A DNA stretch of 64,000 nucleotides from an uncultured Spirochaetota bacterium (GCA_944390575.1 CALXQJ010000002.1:472418-536417); one strand, 5' to 3'. Shown: positions 36,869 to 46,892, counted from the stretch's first letter. Notes: generated from the letters alone by a model not told the origin. Program-made: numbers and translations.

Positions 36869-38738
36869 GCGTAGGATTAATAAATATAAAAACTTACAAA
36901 CTACAGTTTTTATTATTTGTGTTGGTCTTTTAGCTGCTATATGTATTATTTCTCTTAATGTTGCTATTGTTCAGGGTAGAATTTCATTAAATAATAAGAT
37001 AGTAGATGAGTATACTTTAGCTCAAGATTATTATAAAAATGGAAATTATATAAAAGCAAGAGATATATTAAAAAAAGAAATTAAAGAGACTATAGACCCA
37101 AAAAAAGAATATGAAGCTAATATATTACTAGGGCAAGTTTATAATGAACTTGGAGAATATGATACTGCTATTAATTTATTTGATAGTATGACAAACTCTC
37201 TATACTTGGATGAAAAATTAAAACATAATCTTTCTATTTCCTATTTAAGAAAAGGAATGCATCAAGAGGCTATTACATCTTTAGAAGAAACTTTAAAAAT
37301 TAATTCTAATTATATACCTAGTTTACTTACTCTTGGTAAATTTTATATAGATAATAAATTGCCAAGATTAGCTAAGGGGTATTATGAGAGGGTTCTTGAG
37401 ATAGAAGATAATGATGAGGCATTATTTCATGTTGGAGTAATAGCTTTAAATGAGGGTCTTCAGAGTGTTGCATATAATACTTTGAGTAAACTTGTTAAGA
37501 TAGGTAGTAGTGAGTATGCTGATATGGCTGCTGCTGTTCTTGGGGATATTTATGTAACTTCTGGTGATACTGAAAGTGCTATTGAGATGTACTTAAAAAG
37601 TTTGGCAAACTCTAAAAATACAACGGAGTCATTAAAAAGACTTGTAGAAATATATGAGCAAACAGAAGATTATGAATCTATAAGAAAAGTTTATGAGCAA
37701 GTATTGGAACAAAATCCAAATGATGTTAATGGTATACTTGCAATAGGTGAACTTTATGAGAATGAAAATCAGTATGATAAGGCTGTAAGATATTATTCTC
37801 GTTTAAGTCGTATGAAAGAATATACTAATACATATCAAGCTATAGGGCTTCTTGCTAATGCTTATTATAAGTCTGGAGATTTAAAGAATGCTGAGGCTAA
37901 TTATAAAAAAATATTAATAGTAGAAAAGAAAGATGATTTATACAATTTAGCATTAGAGCGTCTTGGAGATATTACATATAGACAACAGTCTTATATATCA
38001 TCTTTGAAGTATTATCAAGAAATATTTAAAACAACAACTAATAATTCTATTTTCATACCAAGACTTGGAGAATTAGAATTATACTATGGAAATTCTGATG
38101 TAGGGGTAAAATTACTTCAAACTGCTATTAGAGATAATATAGGAAATGCCTTTCCAAGTAGAACTCTTGCTATGTATTATGAGAATATAGGTAATAATAA
38201 TGATGCTATAAAGTATTATAATTATACTATTAATAAGTATCCAAAAGATAGAGAGAGTATTTATAGAGGTGGTGTATTATTTTATAAAACAAAGAATTAT
38301 GATAAGGCAAGAGAGTCTTTACTTACTTCTGCTAATGATGAAAATAATACAGTAACAATTAGAGAATCTGCTTTTGTATATTTAGCTACTATGATGGAAG
38401 AGATAGGAAGATATAATGATGCTACTGAATATTATAGGCAATTAATAGATATTTCTCCTAAAGTAGAAAATTATATGCTTTATGGGGCATTCTCATATAG
38501 ACGACTACAGTATGAAGATGCAATATATGCTTATAGTGAGGCTTTATCTATTGCAAAAGATAAAAAAGAATTATTTGATATAAACTTATCTTTAGGTAAA
38601 TGTTATTTTAGAATCAATGAATTAGATAGTGCTGAAGAGAGCTATAGAGCAGCATTAACTATAAATAATTCAGATATACAAGCAAAAGAAGGTTTAAAAC
38701 AGGTTCTAACTAAAAAGCAATTAATGTATAATAATTAA
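36840..38738 (+). CDS. Membrane-anchored TPR-repeat protein
   Basis: 632 residues. A membrane helix near 23-45 (TTVFIICVGLLAAICIIS) anchors an array of about fifteen tetratricopeptide repeats, e.g. ANILLGQVYNELGEYDTAIN and AYYKSGDLKNAEANYKKIL. The repeats probably face the periplasm and hold envelope partners. The start lies 29 bases inside nusB, indicating coupling. The 3' end shares a TTAA with the stop of the convergent ankyrin gene. No specific function. Confidence 0.85.
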   Translation: MEYKTKIYNKRRINKYKNLQTTVFIICVGLLAAICIISLNVAIVQGRISLNNKIVDEYTLAQDYYKNGNYIKARDILKKEIKETIDPKKEYEANILLGQVYNELGEYDTAINLFDSMTNSLYLDEKLKHNLSISYLRKGMHQEAITSLEETLKINSNYIPSLLTLGKFYIDNKLPRLAKGYYERVLEIEDNDEALFHVGVIALNEGLQSVAYNTLSKLVKIGSSEYADMAAAVLGDIYVTSGDTESAIEMYLKSLANSKNTTESLKRLVEIYEQTEDYESIRKVYEQVLEQNPNDVNGILAIGELYENENQYDKAVRYYSRLSRMKEYTNTYQAIGLLANAYYKSGDLKNAEANYKKILIVEKKDDLYNLALERLGDITYRQQSYISSLKYYQEIFKTTTNNSIFIPRLGELELYYGNSDVGVKLLQTAIRDNIGNAFPSRTLAMYYENIGNNNDAIKYYNYTINKYPKDRESIYRGGVLFYKTKNYDKARESLLTSANDENNTVTIRESAFVYLATMMEEIGRYNDATEYYRQLIDISPKVENYMLYGAFSYRRLQYEDAIYAYSEALSIAKDKKELFDINLSLGKCYFRINELDSAEESYRAALTINNSDIQAKEGLKQVLTKKQLMYNN

Positions 38739-40447
38739 TATTCATCTTTTTCATAATAGTTAGGTTCATTAATTTTGCTATTATGTTTTTCTTCTAATAT
38801 TTGTAATATTGTTATGTTATTATTTTCTCTTGCTATATCTATTGGAGTTTTAAAGCTATTATTATAGCTACTAATATCAGCACCTGCTATAATTAGCTCG
38901 CTTACTATATCTATATTTCCACTTTTTACAGCTTTATGTAGTGGAGTATCTCCTTCATTATTTTTTATGTTAATATCTGGATTTTTTGATAATAACATTT
39001 TTACTACTGAAGTTTTAGAGTTTTCTGATGCTATGTGTAATGCTGTATCTCCATATTTATCTTGTTTATTAATTTCTATATCTCTTTGCAAAAATATTCG
39101 AACAATATTATCTGCACCTAATCTTGATGCTATCATAAGTGGTGTGTATGATGATATACCTGCATAATTAATATCAGCACCATTTTCTACCAATAGTTGC
39201 AGTAAGTCTATATTATTTCTATTAATAGCATATTCTATTAGGCTATCTCCATTTTCTGTTATCATATTTAGATTTGCATTGTTTGTAATAAAGAATTTTA
39301 TTAGTTCATTATCTTCATTGAGTATTGCTATATTTAAAGGTGTAAATCCATGATTATCTATAATATTAATATCAGCACCATTATCTATTAAAAGTTTAAT
39401 CATTTCTATTTTTCTATTTGTAATGGGGCTTTCTAATGCATAAAATATAGTGCTTTTTGAATTATAGTTTTCTGTATTTATATTTGCCCCATTTTGTATT
39501 AATAAATTAGCTATTTCTATATCTCCATTATTAACAGCATACATTAAAGCAGTTTCACCAAGTGAATTATATGAGTTTACATCTGCTCCATTTTCTATTA
39601 ACAATTTTACTGTATCTATATATGAGTTTCCTACAGATATAATTAAAGCATTTTTACCATTTATATGTTCATTTATTTTTTTTCTGTTTTCATTATTTTC
39701 TAATAAAAGTTTGCTAATTAAATAACTATTTGTTTTATCTTGTTCTAATTCTTTTAGATTTATAGGTTCAGAACCAAATGAATATTTAGATCCAGAAGAT
39801 GCCATTATAATATTTCCATATACTTTATCTATAGAGTTGTCATTTATTTTTACTCCTTTTGAAATAAAGTATTGAACTAACTCCATATCCAAACTAAGCA
39901 CAGCATTATAAAGTAGACTAATATTATCTCTAGTATTAATATCAAATCCCGTGTCTATAATATATTTTACTATTTCTTTATTTTTATTTCTAATTGCATA
40001 TTGTATAGTATTATAGTTTATTTTACTTTTATCTATTAAAAGTTTTGCTATTTTATTTTTATTTTCTTTTATAGCAATCATTAGTGGGGTAGAATTATTT
40101 GTATCATATATTTCTGTATTAATATTATTGTCTAATAGGAATTTTACAGCTTTTATATTATTTTGCTTTACTGCTTGATATAATGCACCTATTGAATTAT
40201 CATTAGTTTGATTTATATCTTTGTTATAAGTATTTATTAATATTTTTATTATTTTATCACCATATTTTTTATATACTTCTTTATCATAAACTTCATATTG
40301 ACTTGCTATTCTTTGTATGTTTATATTTGACTGTATTATATAATAGACGCCGAGAGTTATGGTAGCTATTATAATAAATACAAATATTATAGCGGTTGAT
40401 GTAGATATTAATTTAAATAAATATTTTTTATTGTCCCTATTATTCAT
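38735..40447 (-). CDS. Membrane-anchored ankyrin-repeat protein
   Basis: 570 residues. One membrane helix near 12-40 (STAIIFVFIIIATITLGVYY) followed by about 14 ankyrin repeats, e.g. GETALMYAVNNGDIEIANLL and GDTALHIASENSKTSVVKML. Its repeats are most like those of the 532-residue ankyrin protein at 19761-21359, but this copy is anchored. The frame is open to 40492; ATG 40447 was preferred because AAGG precedes it by about 11 bases, while the upstream ATG has none. Partner unknown. Confidence 0.8.
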   Translation of the reverse strand: MNNRDNKKYLFKLISTSTAIIFVFIIIATITLGVYYIIQSNINIQRIASQYEVYDKEVYKKYGDKIIKILINTYNKDINQTNDNSIGALYQAVKQNNIKAVKFLLDNNINTEIYDTNNSTPLMIAIKENKNKIAKLLIDKSKINYNTIQYAIRNKNKEIVKYIIDTGFDINTRDNISLLYNAVLSLDMELVQYFISKGVKINDNSIDKVYGNIIMASSGSKYSFGSEPINLKELEQDKTNSYLISKLLLENNENRKKINEHINGKNALIISVGNSYIDTVKLLIENGADVNSYNSLGETALMYAVNNGDIEIANLLIQNGANINTENYNSKSTIFYALESPITNRKIEMIKLLIDNGADINIIDNHGFTPLNIAILNEDNELIKFFITNNANLNMITENGDSLIEYAINRNNIDLLQLLVENGADINYAGISSYTPLMIASRLGADNIVRIFLQRDIEINKQDKYGDTALHIASENSKTSVVKMLLSKNPDINIKNNEGDTPLHKAVKSGNIDIVSELIIAGADISSYNNSFKTPIDIARENNNITILQILEEKHNSKINEPNYYEKDEY

Positions 40448-40560
40448 ATTATTTAATACCTTAAAATATAGTCTGTATTTAGATAATATCATATTTTATA
40501 TATTTATACAAAATATATTATTGACTAATTGTTATTTATATATAAAATCATACTTCATAT

Positions 40561-43008
40561 ATGAGTAGATTATTAAAAGTTTTAATTTTATTTGTTATAA
40601 TTATTTCTTCTATAATTTTTTATTTTTCTTATAGACTTTATAATTTTTCAGTTTCATATATTAATAAACCATTTTCATTAGAAGAAATAAAAATAAATGA
40701 AAATAGAGCTTTAAAAATATATGATAGAAATGGTATATTAATTAGCACTATATTCCCAGAGTATGGTGGCTTTTATGAAGAAGTTTATTATACTAATATT
40801 TCTACTAATCTTATAAATGCGGTTATTAGTGCTGAGGATAAAAATTTTTTTTATCATAAAGGTATAGATATTAGTTCTATACTTAGAGCATTTTTTTATA
40901 ATTTAAAATCAAGAAGAATTGTATCTGGTGGTAGCACTATTACTCAGCAATTAGCCAAAAATCTTACTCCAAGAGAGCGTACATATATTAATAAATTTTA
41001 TGAAGCACTTGATGCTATAAGATTAGAAAAAAATCTAAGTAAAGAAGAAATAATAACATCATATCTTAATAGAGTCTTTTTGGGAAATAATGCTTATGGA
41101 GTAGGTGCTGCAAGTAAAATATATTTTAAAAAAGATGTAGGAGATTTAACTGTTAATGAGGCATCTGTTTTAGCATCTATAATAAAGTCTGGTACTATGT
41201 ATAATCCTTATAGATATATTGAGATGGTTGATTCTAGAAGAAAGTATGTGTTGAATGAAATGTTAAATAATCATTATATAAAAGAAAATGAATACTATGA
41301 CTATATATCAAATATGCCATTTATTTATTCTAATAATAATTATCTTAATAACTTTAATGCTTATCATTTTTCTACTTATGTAAAACAAAATATGAAAAAG
41401 TTAAATTATGATAATGTAATAGAAGTGAATACTACATTAGATTTAAATATGCAAGAAAATGCTATTACTATTATTCGTAATTCAAGTCAATCGCTTCATA
41501 AGTTTAATGTTAGAAATATAGCTTGTATTATTTTGGATGCAAAAACTTTAGAAATATTAACTATGATAGGTTCTATGAATTATTTTGATAAAGAAACAGA
41601 TGGTGCTTTTAATGGTTCTACTTCTTTAAGACAAGCTGGAAGTACATTAAAACCTTTTTTATATGCATATTTATTTGATAAAGGAGAAACACCTGCTTCT
41701 GTTATAGGAGATACTAAAACTTATATAGAGTCACCTGGAGGAGACTATATACCTGAAAATTTTGATCATAAATATAGAGGTCCTGTTACTATTAGATATG
41801 CACTTGCTAATTCGCTTAATATACCCGCCGTTAAGTGGGTTTCTCGTTATAGTTTATCTGAGTTTCAAAATATATTATTAAAGTCTGGATTATCATCTAT
41901 AAATAAAAATCCTGACTATTATGGAGCTTCTTTAGTTCTTGGTAGTGCGGAGGTTCGTTTGTTAGATTTAGCGGCGGCTTATGGAGTTTTTATTAATAAT
42001 GGATATTTTATAAATCATTCATCTATTAGGAGTATTAAAAAAGAAAACTCTCAAATAATAAAATTAAATAAAAATAAAAAAACTAAAGTGATATCAAGTG
42101 AAAGTGCATATTTGATTAATAGCATTTTATCTGATAAAAATATAAGACAAGGTTCTTTTCGTACTTATAGAGGCTTAGTTTATCCTTTTTCTATTGCTAT
42201 AAAAACTGGTACTTCTAAGGGCTCTCGCGATGCTTGGGGTGTTGCTTATAATGATAAGTATATTGTAGCATTGTGGCTTGGAGATTTTAAAGGTTCTGAG
42301 ATGATCAATATTACAGGAGGAAATGGAGCTGTTCCTATTATTTATGATTTGTTTAGTATGCTTAATAAAGAGCAAAAAGAAACTATATGGAATAAGCCAA
42401 ATACAATAGTTACTAGAGATATATGCTTAATAAGTGGTAAATTAAAGACAGAGTATTGTAAGGAGAGTATTGTAGAAGAGTTTGATTCTAAAAATGTTAT
42501 ACAAGAATATTGTAATGTTCATAATTTATATATAAGAGAAAATTCTGATGGAAGTATTTCTAAAAAAGTATTTGTTAATTTATCAAGTGAGTATGATAAT
42601 TGGCTTAAACAACAACAAATAGAAAAACCTACTGATGAATGGGTATTATATGATAATTATATTTTGAGGAATAAAGATACACAATATAGTTCTTTTTATA
42701 AAAAAGAAGAAGATAAAGACTTAGTAAATAAAATATCTATTAAATCTCCTTTAAATAATTCGGTATATAAAATAGATGATAAACTTCCTATAGAGTATCA
42801 AAATATATATTTCTCATTTTCATTACCTAATAATTTATCAGATGCTAATTTTTATTGTAATGATGAAAAAATAGCAAATTATGATGATATAATAAATAAT
42901 AATATTAAATGGCAACTTAAAAAAGGAGAGTATAAATTTTATATTATAGCTAAATATGAATCTGATAAAGAAGTTAGAAGTGCAAGTGTCAGTATATTTG
43001 TAAATTAA
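40561..43008 (+). CDS. pbpC: Penicillin-binding protein 1C (glycosyltransferase/transpeptidase)
   Basis: 815 residues, bifunctional peptidoglycan synthase. N-terminal anchor helix, then GT51 with catalytic Glu in ISAEDKNFFYHKGID (about 90-104) and GGSTITQQLAKNL. The transpeptidase has SxxK in AGSTLKPFLYAY (about 360), SxN as SLN in LANSLNIPAVKW and KTG in AIKTGTSKGSRDAWG. A C-terminal PBP1C-type domain (about 720-815, IKSPLNNSVYKIDDKLP) supports PBP1C. Gene order and the close FecR-like gene downstream suggest an envelope cluster. Confidence 0.93.
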   Translation: MSRLLKVLILFVIIISSIIFYFSYRLYNFSVSYINKPFSLEEIKINENRALKIYDRNGILISTIFPEYGGFYEEVYYTNISTNLINAVISAEDKNFFYHKGIDISSILRAFFYNLKSRRIVSGGSTITQQLAKNLTPRERTYINKFYEALDAIRLEKNLSKEEIITSYLNRVFLGNNAYGVGAASKIYFKKDVGDLTVNEASVLASIIKSGTMYNPYRYIEMVDSRRKYVLNEMLNNHYIKENEYYDYISNMPFIYSNNNYLNNFNAYHFSTYVKQNMKKLNYDNVIEVNTTLDLNMQENAITIIRNSSQSLHKFNVRNIACIILDAKTLEILTMIGSMNYFDKETDGAFNGSTSLRQAGSTLKPFLYAYLFDKGETPASVIGDTKTYIESPGGDYIPENFDHKYRGPVTIRYALANSLNIPAVKWVSRYSLSEFQNILLKSGLSSINKNPDYYGASLVLGSAEVRLLDLAAAYGVFINNGYFINHSSIRSIKKENSQIIKLNKNKKTKVISSESAYLINSILSDKNIRQGSFRTYRGLVYPFSIAIKTGTSKGSRDAWGVAYNDKYIVALWLGDFKGSEMINITGGNGAVPIIYDLFSMLNKEQKETIWNKPNTIVTRDICLISGKLKTEYCKESIVEEFDSKNVIQEYCNVHNLYIRENSDGSISKKVFVNLSSEYDNWLKQQQIEKPTDEWVLYDNYILRNKDTQYSSFYKKEEDKDLVNKISIKSPLNNSVYKIDDKLPIEYQNIYFSFSLPNNLSDANFYCNDEKIANYDDIINNNIKWQLKKGEYKFYIIAKYESDKEVRSASVSIFVN

Positions 43009-43045
43009 GTATTATATGTCGATAATGTTTATTAGAGGTTTTATT

Positions 43046-43717
43046 ATGTTAAGGGTAATATTTATTTTTTTTTATATTAGTTTAGTTTTATTTGCTAAAG
43101 ACTATAGTAGATATATTAAAGTAGTAGATTTTAATGGAGCTGTAAAAATATTATCTTCAAAGTCTATAGTAAAACCTGCTAATTATGGTGATTTATTATT
43201 TAGTAGAGATAATATTTTAACTGAGAGTAATGCTTATATAACTGCGTATTTAGAAAATAAATTTTTATTTAAACTAAAAGAAAACTCTACTATAGAGCTT
43301 TTAGATACTTATGATAAAAAATCTAATATACACTTAAACTTTAATAAAGGAGAGGTTATATTAGTTTCTGAGCTTAATGCTAATAATAATTTATTAAAAA
43401 TTAGTATTTCAAATATAGAGTTTATGTTATCAGGAACTGCTATTATTAAAAATAATGATGGAGTTTTTAGAATTATATTTTTAAATGGTTTTCTTGCTAT
43501 TAATAATGGTATGAATATAAAAGAGTTTAGTGAAGTTATAATTAATAATTCTAATGTTACTACTAATGATCTTGTTATGAATGATGAGTTAAGATCATAT
43601 ATTAATGAAATAATTAGTTTTCCTTATTTAGAAAAAGTTGCTTTACCTAATATTTATAGAGAGATTGTTAAGTTTCCAGATGGTGCTATATTTAACTCTG
43701 AAATTATAACTGAATAA
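43046..43717 (+). CDS. FecR-like secreted protein
   Basis: 223 residues with a signal peptide (RVIFIFFYISLVLFAKD). The mature part resembles a FecR domain: GAVKILSSKSIVKPANYGDL, NILTESNAYITAYLENKFLFKL with SxTxxLxNG-like order, and ISNIEFMLSGTAIIKN. Such domains act in the periplasm, as sensors or envelope components. AGAGG at 43034-43038 supports ATG 43046 over 43016. It follows pbpC by 37 bases. No sigma factor is adjacent, so classical FecIR signalling is not implied. Confidence 0.65.
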   Translation: MLRVIFIFFYISLVLFAKDYSRYIKVVDFNGAVKILSSKSIVKPANYGDLLFSRDNILTESNAYITAYLENKFLFKLKENSTIELLDTYDKKSNIHLNFNKGEVILVSELNANNNLLKISISNIEFMLSGTAIIKNNDGVFRIIFLNGFLAINNGMNIKEFSEVIINNSNVTTNDLVMNDELRSYINEIISFPYLEKVALPNIYREIVKFPDGAIFNSEIITE

Positions 43718-43746
43718 GCATTCACTATTTTTATAATGAATGCTTA
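43715..43746. terminator. Inverted repeat between fecR-like and PTS genes
   Basis: TAAGCATTCA and TGAATGCTTA form a perfect 10-bp stem with a 12-base loop, in the convergent gap. The following T run is short on both sides, so it may be a weak bidirectional terminator. Confidence 0.5.
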
Positions 43747-43755
43747 TGTTATTAT

Positions 43756-45228
43756 TTACTCATTTATTTTTTTTAATTCATTAGCTATAAATTCAACATC
43801 AGTACCTACTATTATTTGAACTGAATTTTTACTTGGTTTTAATATACCAGGAAAATTCTTTTTTATTTCTATATCATCAATAATAGTATTATCTTTTACT
43901 TCTAATCTCAATCTAGTAGCACAATTATCTATATTAATAATATTATCTTTTCCTCCAAGTAGTGGTATTAGTAGTAATGCTTTATCTTTGTGAGAAACAG
44001 TATTTTTAGTTTTTATTTTTATAATATTATTATTATTTTCTGCATCTTCTCTATCTTCTCTTCCAGGAGTTTTTAAATTAAACTTTCTAATAGCAAAGTC
44101 AAATACAAAGAAATAAACTATAAAAAATACTATTCCCTGTAATATTAGCATATACCATTTTACAGCTAAAGGATTTTTTGTAGAAAGTATAAAATCTATA
44201 AATCCAGCAGAAAATCCAAATCCAGCAATCCATTTCATACTAGCAGCAATAAAGAAAGATATTCCAGAAAGTATAGCATGTATAAAATATAATACAGGAG
44301 CTACAAACATAAATGAAAACTCTATAGGTTCAGTTATACCTGTAAAGAAACTTGCAAAAGCAGCAGCAATCATTATAGACTTTATTTTAGGCTTATTTTC
44401 TTCTTTAGCATTTTTTATAAAAGCTAATGCCGCACCAACAAGACCAAACATCATAATAGGAAAGAATCCAGCCTGATACATTCCTGTAACTCCTATAGTC
44501 GCAACTCCAGAATCTATAGAAGATTGACCACCTAAAAAATTAGGTATATCATTAATACCAGCAACATCAAACCAAAATACAGAGTTTAAAGCATGATGAA
44601 GACCTACAGGTATTAATAATCTATTAAAAAAGGCATATATAGCAGCACCAAAAGCTCCAAGACCAAGAATAGCTTCACCAAACTTTACAAGACCATTATA
44701 AACTAAAGGCCATATAAACATTAAAATAAAAGATAATAACATCATAACTATAGAAGTAATTATAGGTACAAATCTTCTACCGCTGAAAAATGCTAAGAAT
44801 TTTGGAAGTTCTATATTATGAAACCTATTATAAAGTACACCAGAAATAGCACCGCATAATATACCTATAAACTGATTATTAATTTTTTGAAATCCGCTTG
44901 CAACTTCAGATATGTCCTTTTTTTGAAGTAGGGCAACACTATTTGGTGAAAGAAGAGTAGTAACAACCAAAAATGCAACTAATCCAGTAAGTGCCGAAGT
45001 CCCATTTTGATCCTTAGACATACCAAAAGCTACACCAACAGCAAATAGTATAGGCATATTATCTATAATAGATGAACCAGATTTAATAAAAAATGCAGCA
45101 ATAGAATTATCACCACCCCAGCCATTAGGATCTATCCAATATCCTATACCAAGTAAAATAGCTGCAGCTGGTAATACAGCTACAGGAACCATTAAAGATT
45201 TTCCTATTCTTTGTAAGTAATTAAACAT
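43756..45228 (-). CDS. PTS sugar permease EIIC-EIIB, NagE/glucose type, without EIIA
   Basis: 490 residues. EIIC is N-terminal (about 1-390), with VAVLPAAAILLGIGYWIDP, GVAFGMSKDQNG, RLLIPVGLHHALN and GITEPIEFSFMF, the last being the conserved sugar-site Glu loop. EIIB follows (about 405-490), with phosphorylated Cys in NIDNCATRLRLEV. The closest remembered family is NagE (N-acetylglucosamine), with LKTPGREDREDAENN matching its linker. NagE carries a C-terminal EIIA; this one ends after EIIB, so EIIA must come from elsewhere. Substrate GlcNAc or glucose is an inference. Confidence 0.85.
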   Translation of the reverse strand: MFNYLQRIGKSLMVPVAVLPAAAILLGIGYWIDPNGWGGDNSIAAFFIKSGSSIIDNMPILFAVGVAFGMSKDQNGTSALTGLVAFLVVTTLLSPNSVALLQKKDISEVASGFQKINNQFIGILCGAISGVLYNRFHNIELPKFLAFFSGRRFVPIITSIVMMLLSFILMFIWPLVYNGLVKFGEAILGLGAFGAAIYAFFNRLLIPVGLHHALNSVFWFDVAGINDIPNFLGGQSSIDSGVATIGVTGMYQAGFFPIMMFGLVGAALAFIKNAKEENKPKIKSIMIAAAFASFFTGITEPIEFSFMFVAPVLYFIHAILSGISFFIAASMKWIAGFGFSAGFIDFILSTKNPLAVKWYMLILQGIVFFIVYFFVFDFAIRKFNLKTPGREDREDAENNNNIIKIKTKNTVSHKDKALLLIPLLGGKDNIINIDNCATRLRLEVKDNTIIDDIEIKKNFPGILKPSKNSVQIIVGTDVEFIANELKKINE

Positions 45229-45263
45229 ATTTTAATCTCCTACACATTTTTATTTATAATAGA

Positions 45264-45292
45264 ATAATATATTTTTTTTACTTAATTATCAA
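45264..45292 (-). promoter_or_regulatory. Promoter of the PTS EIICB gene
   Basis: On the minus strand: TTGATA (45292-45287), 17 bases, TATTAT (45269-45264). It is 35 bases before the start codon, and AGGAG precedes the ATG. Confidence 0.6.
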
Positions 45293-45321
45293 TATTTTTT
45301 ATATTATATAATAAGTTTTTT

Positions 45322-46218
45322 ATGATTATTAGTGCAAGTAGAAGAACTGATATACCTAACTATTATTCTAAGTGGTTTATTAATAGAATACAAGAAGAAT
45401 ATGTATTGGTTAGAAATCCTTTTAATACGCATCAAGTTAGTAAGATAGATTTGTCCCCTGAGGCTGTTGATTGTATAGTGTTTTGGAGTAAGAATCCTAA
45501 CAATATGTTAGACAAATTGCACTTACTTAGAGATTATAAATATTATTTTCAATTTACTATTACTTCTTATTCTAATGATATAGAAAAAAATATTAAAAAT
45601 GATGATATTTTTAATACATTTATGAGGCTTTCAGATTTAATAGGATGTGATAAAGTTGTATGTCGTTATGATCCTATAATTATTACAGATAAATATACTA
45701 TAGATTATCACAAAAAATATTTTGAGAAAATGGCCAAGATATTAAGTAATTATACTGATTTATGTGTTATAAGTTTTTTGGATATATATAAAAAAGTTTT
45801 AAAAAATATGAGAGATATTAATTTATATGATATTAATGAGTATGCTATAATGGAGCTTTCTAAGTTTATTTCTGATGTTGCTAATTTTTGTAATATTAGA
45901 GTTTCTACTTGCTGTGAAAATTATGATTTATCTCAATTTGATATTATCAAAGGAAAGTGCATAGATGATGATCGTATATCTAATATATTGGGTTTTAATA
46001 TAAAAAGTAAAAAAGATAGAAATCAAAGAGAGTATTGTGGATGTATTGAAAGTTATGATATAGGGGCTTATAATACCTGTTTAAGTCATTGTATATATTG
46101 TTATGCTAATTATAGTCAAGATAAAGTAAAAAGTATGACTTCTATGTATAATGAAAAGTCTCCTATTTTATGTGATACTATTAATAATAAAGATATTATA
46201 AAATCTCGAAAGAGTTAG
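45322..46218 (+). CDS. DUF1848-family protein
   Basis: 298 residues. IISASRRTDIPNYYSKWF at the start and ECGCIESYDIGAYNTC-like, CLSHCIYCYANY at the end are hallmarks of DUF1848. The terminal CxxxCxxC triad (CLSHCIYC) suggests an Fe-S cluster, as in radical SAM-related enzymes, though it is at the C-terminus rather than the N-terminus. The middle forms a TIM-barrel-like pattern (VCRYDPII). Function unknown. The ATG has no Shine-Dalgarno and a TATAAT lies ten bases upstream, so translation may be nearly leaderless. Confidence 0.8.
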   Translation: MIISASRRTDIPNYYSKWFINRIQEEYVLVRNPFNTHQVSKIDLSPEAVDCIVFWSKNPNNMLDKLHLLRDYKYYFQFTITSYSNDIEKNIKNDDIFNTFMRLSDLIGCDKVVCRYDPIIITDKYTIDYHKKYFEKMAKILSNYTDLCVISFLDIYKKVLKNMRDINLYDINEYAIMELSKFISDVANFCNIRVSTCCENYDLSQFDIIKGKCIDDDRISNILGFNIKSKKDRNQREYCGCIESYDIGAYNTCLSHCIYCYANYSQDKVKSMTSMYNEKSPILCDTINNKDIIKSRKS

Positions 46219-46220
46219 TA

Positions 46221-46248
46221 TTGACAAATATTTTTTTTTATTTATAAT
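46221..46248 (+). promoter_or_regulatory. Promoter of the tetR gene
   Basis: TTGACA at 46221-46226, 16 bases, TATAAT at 46243-46248. The last base of the -10 box is the first base of the palindromic operator, so a bound repressor would block the polymerase. Confidence 0.8.
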
Positions 46249-46261
46249 GAACTTATGTTCA
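46248..46261. promoter_or_regulatory. TetR operator, copy 1
   Basis: TGAAC-TTAT-GTTCA, a perfect inverted repeat touching the -10 box. The same half-sites recur in TGAAC-ATTA-GTTCA before the ABC transporter genes, which makes chance unlikely. Confidence 0.75.
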
Positions 46262-46285
46262 GTTTAATTATATAAGGCTTAAATT

Positions 46286-46855
46286 ATGAATAAGGTTATT
46301 TCTTCTAAAGAGGATATACTTAAAGCAAGTAGAAACTTAATTGAGAGAGAAGATGCTTATTCTATAAATATAAGAGCTATTGCTAAAGAAGCTAATATAT
46401 CTGTTGGAACTATTTATAATTATTATTCTTCAAAGGAAGAATTAATAATTGATATTATTAAAAATATTTGGTTTGATATATTTCATTCTTCAAATGTTTT
46501 TTCTGATAATATTAGTTTTTTAGAAGCTTTAGAGAATATATTTATAGCTTTAGAAAATGGTGATAAAAAATATACAAACTTTTATTCGTGGCATTCTACT
46601 ATTCTTGCAGATAAAAATGAAAAAGAGAAAGGTAGAATTATGATGAATAAGATGTTTGATCATATAAAACATAGTTTAGAGAAATATCTTGATATAGATG
46701 CTAATATTCGAGATAATGTTTTTCATTCATCTTTTACTAAACAAGATTTTATAGATTTTGTTTTTTCTTTTATCATTTCTTCTGTATCTTCTACTATGAA
46801 GTCTCATTATAAGTTTAGCACCTTAAAGGAAGTTATAACTAGAATTATTTATTAA
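46286..46855 (+). CDS. TetR/AcrR-family regulator of the ABC transporter pair
   Basis: 189 residues. Helix-turn-helix at the N-terminus: AIAKEANISVGTIYNYYSSK (about 33-52). The C-terminal effector domain is helical and not assignable to a ligand. The gene sits between two identical-half-site palindromes, one over its own promoter and one over the promoter region of the following ABC exporter genes, so it very likely represses both itself and the exporter. Confidence 0.9.
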   Translation: MNKVISSKEDILKASRNLIEREDAYSINIRAIAKEANISVGTIYNYYSSKEELIIDIIKNIWFDIFHSSNVFSDNISFLEALENIFIALENGDKKYTNFYSWHSTILADKNEKEKGRIMMNKMFDHIKHSLEKYLDIDANIRDNVFHSSFTKQDFIDFVFSFIISSVSSTMKSHYKFSTLKEVITRIIY

Positions 46856-46878
46856 TATATATATTTTTTCTATAAAAA

Positions 46879-46892
46879 TGAACATTAGTTCA
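46879..46892. promoter_or_regulatory. TetR operator, copy 2
   Basis: TGAAC-ATTA-GTTCA, 65 bases before the first ABC gene start. Same half-sites and 4-base spacer length as copy 1. A -35-like TTCACT overlaps its right end. Confidence 0.75.
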
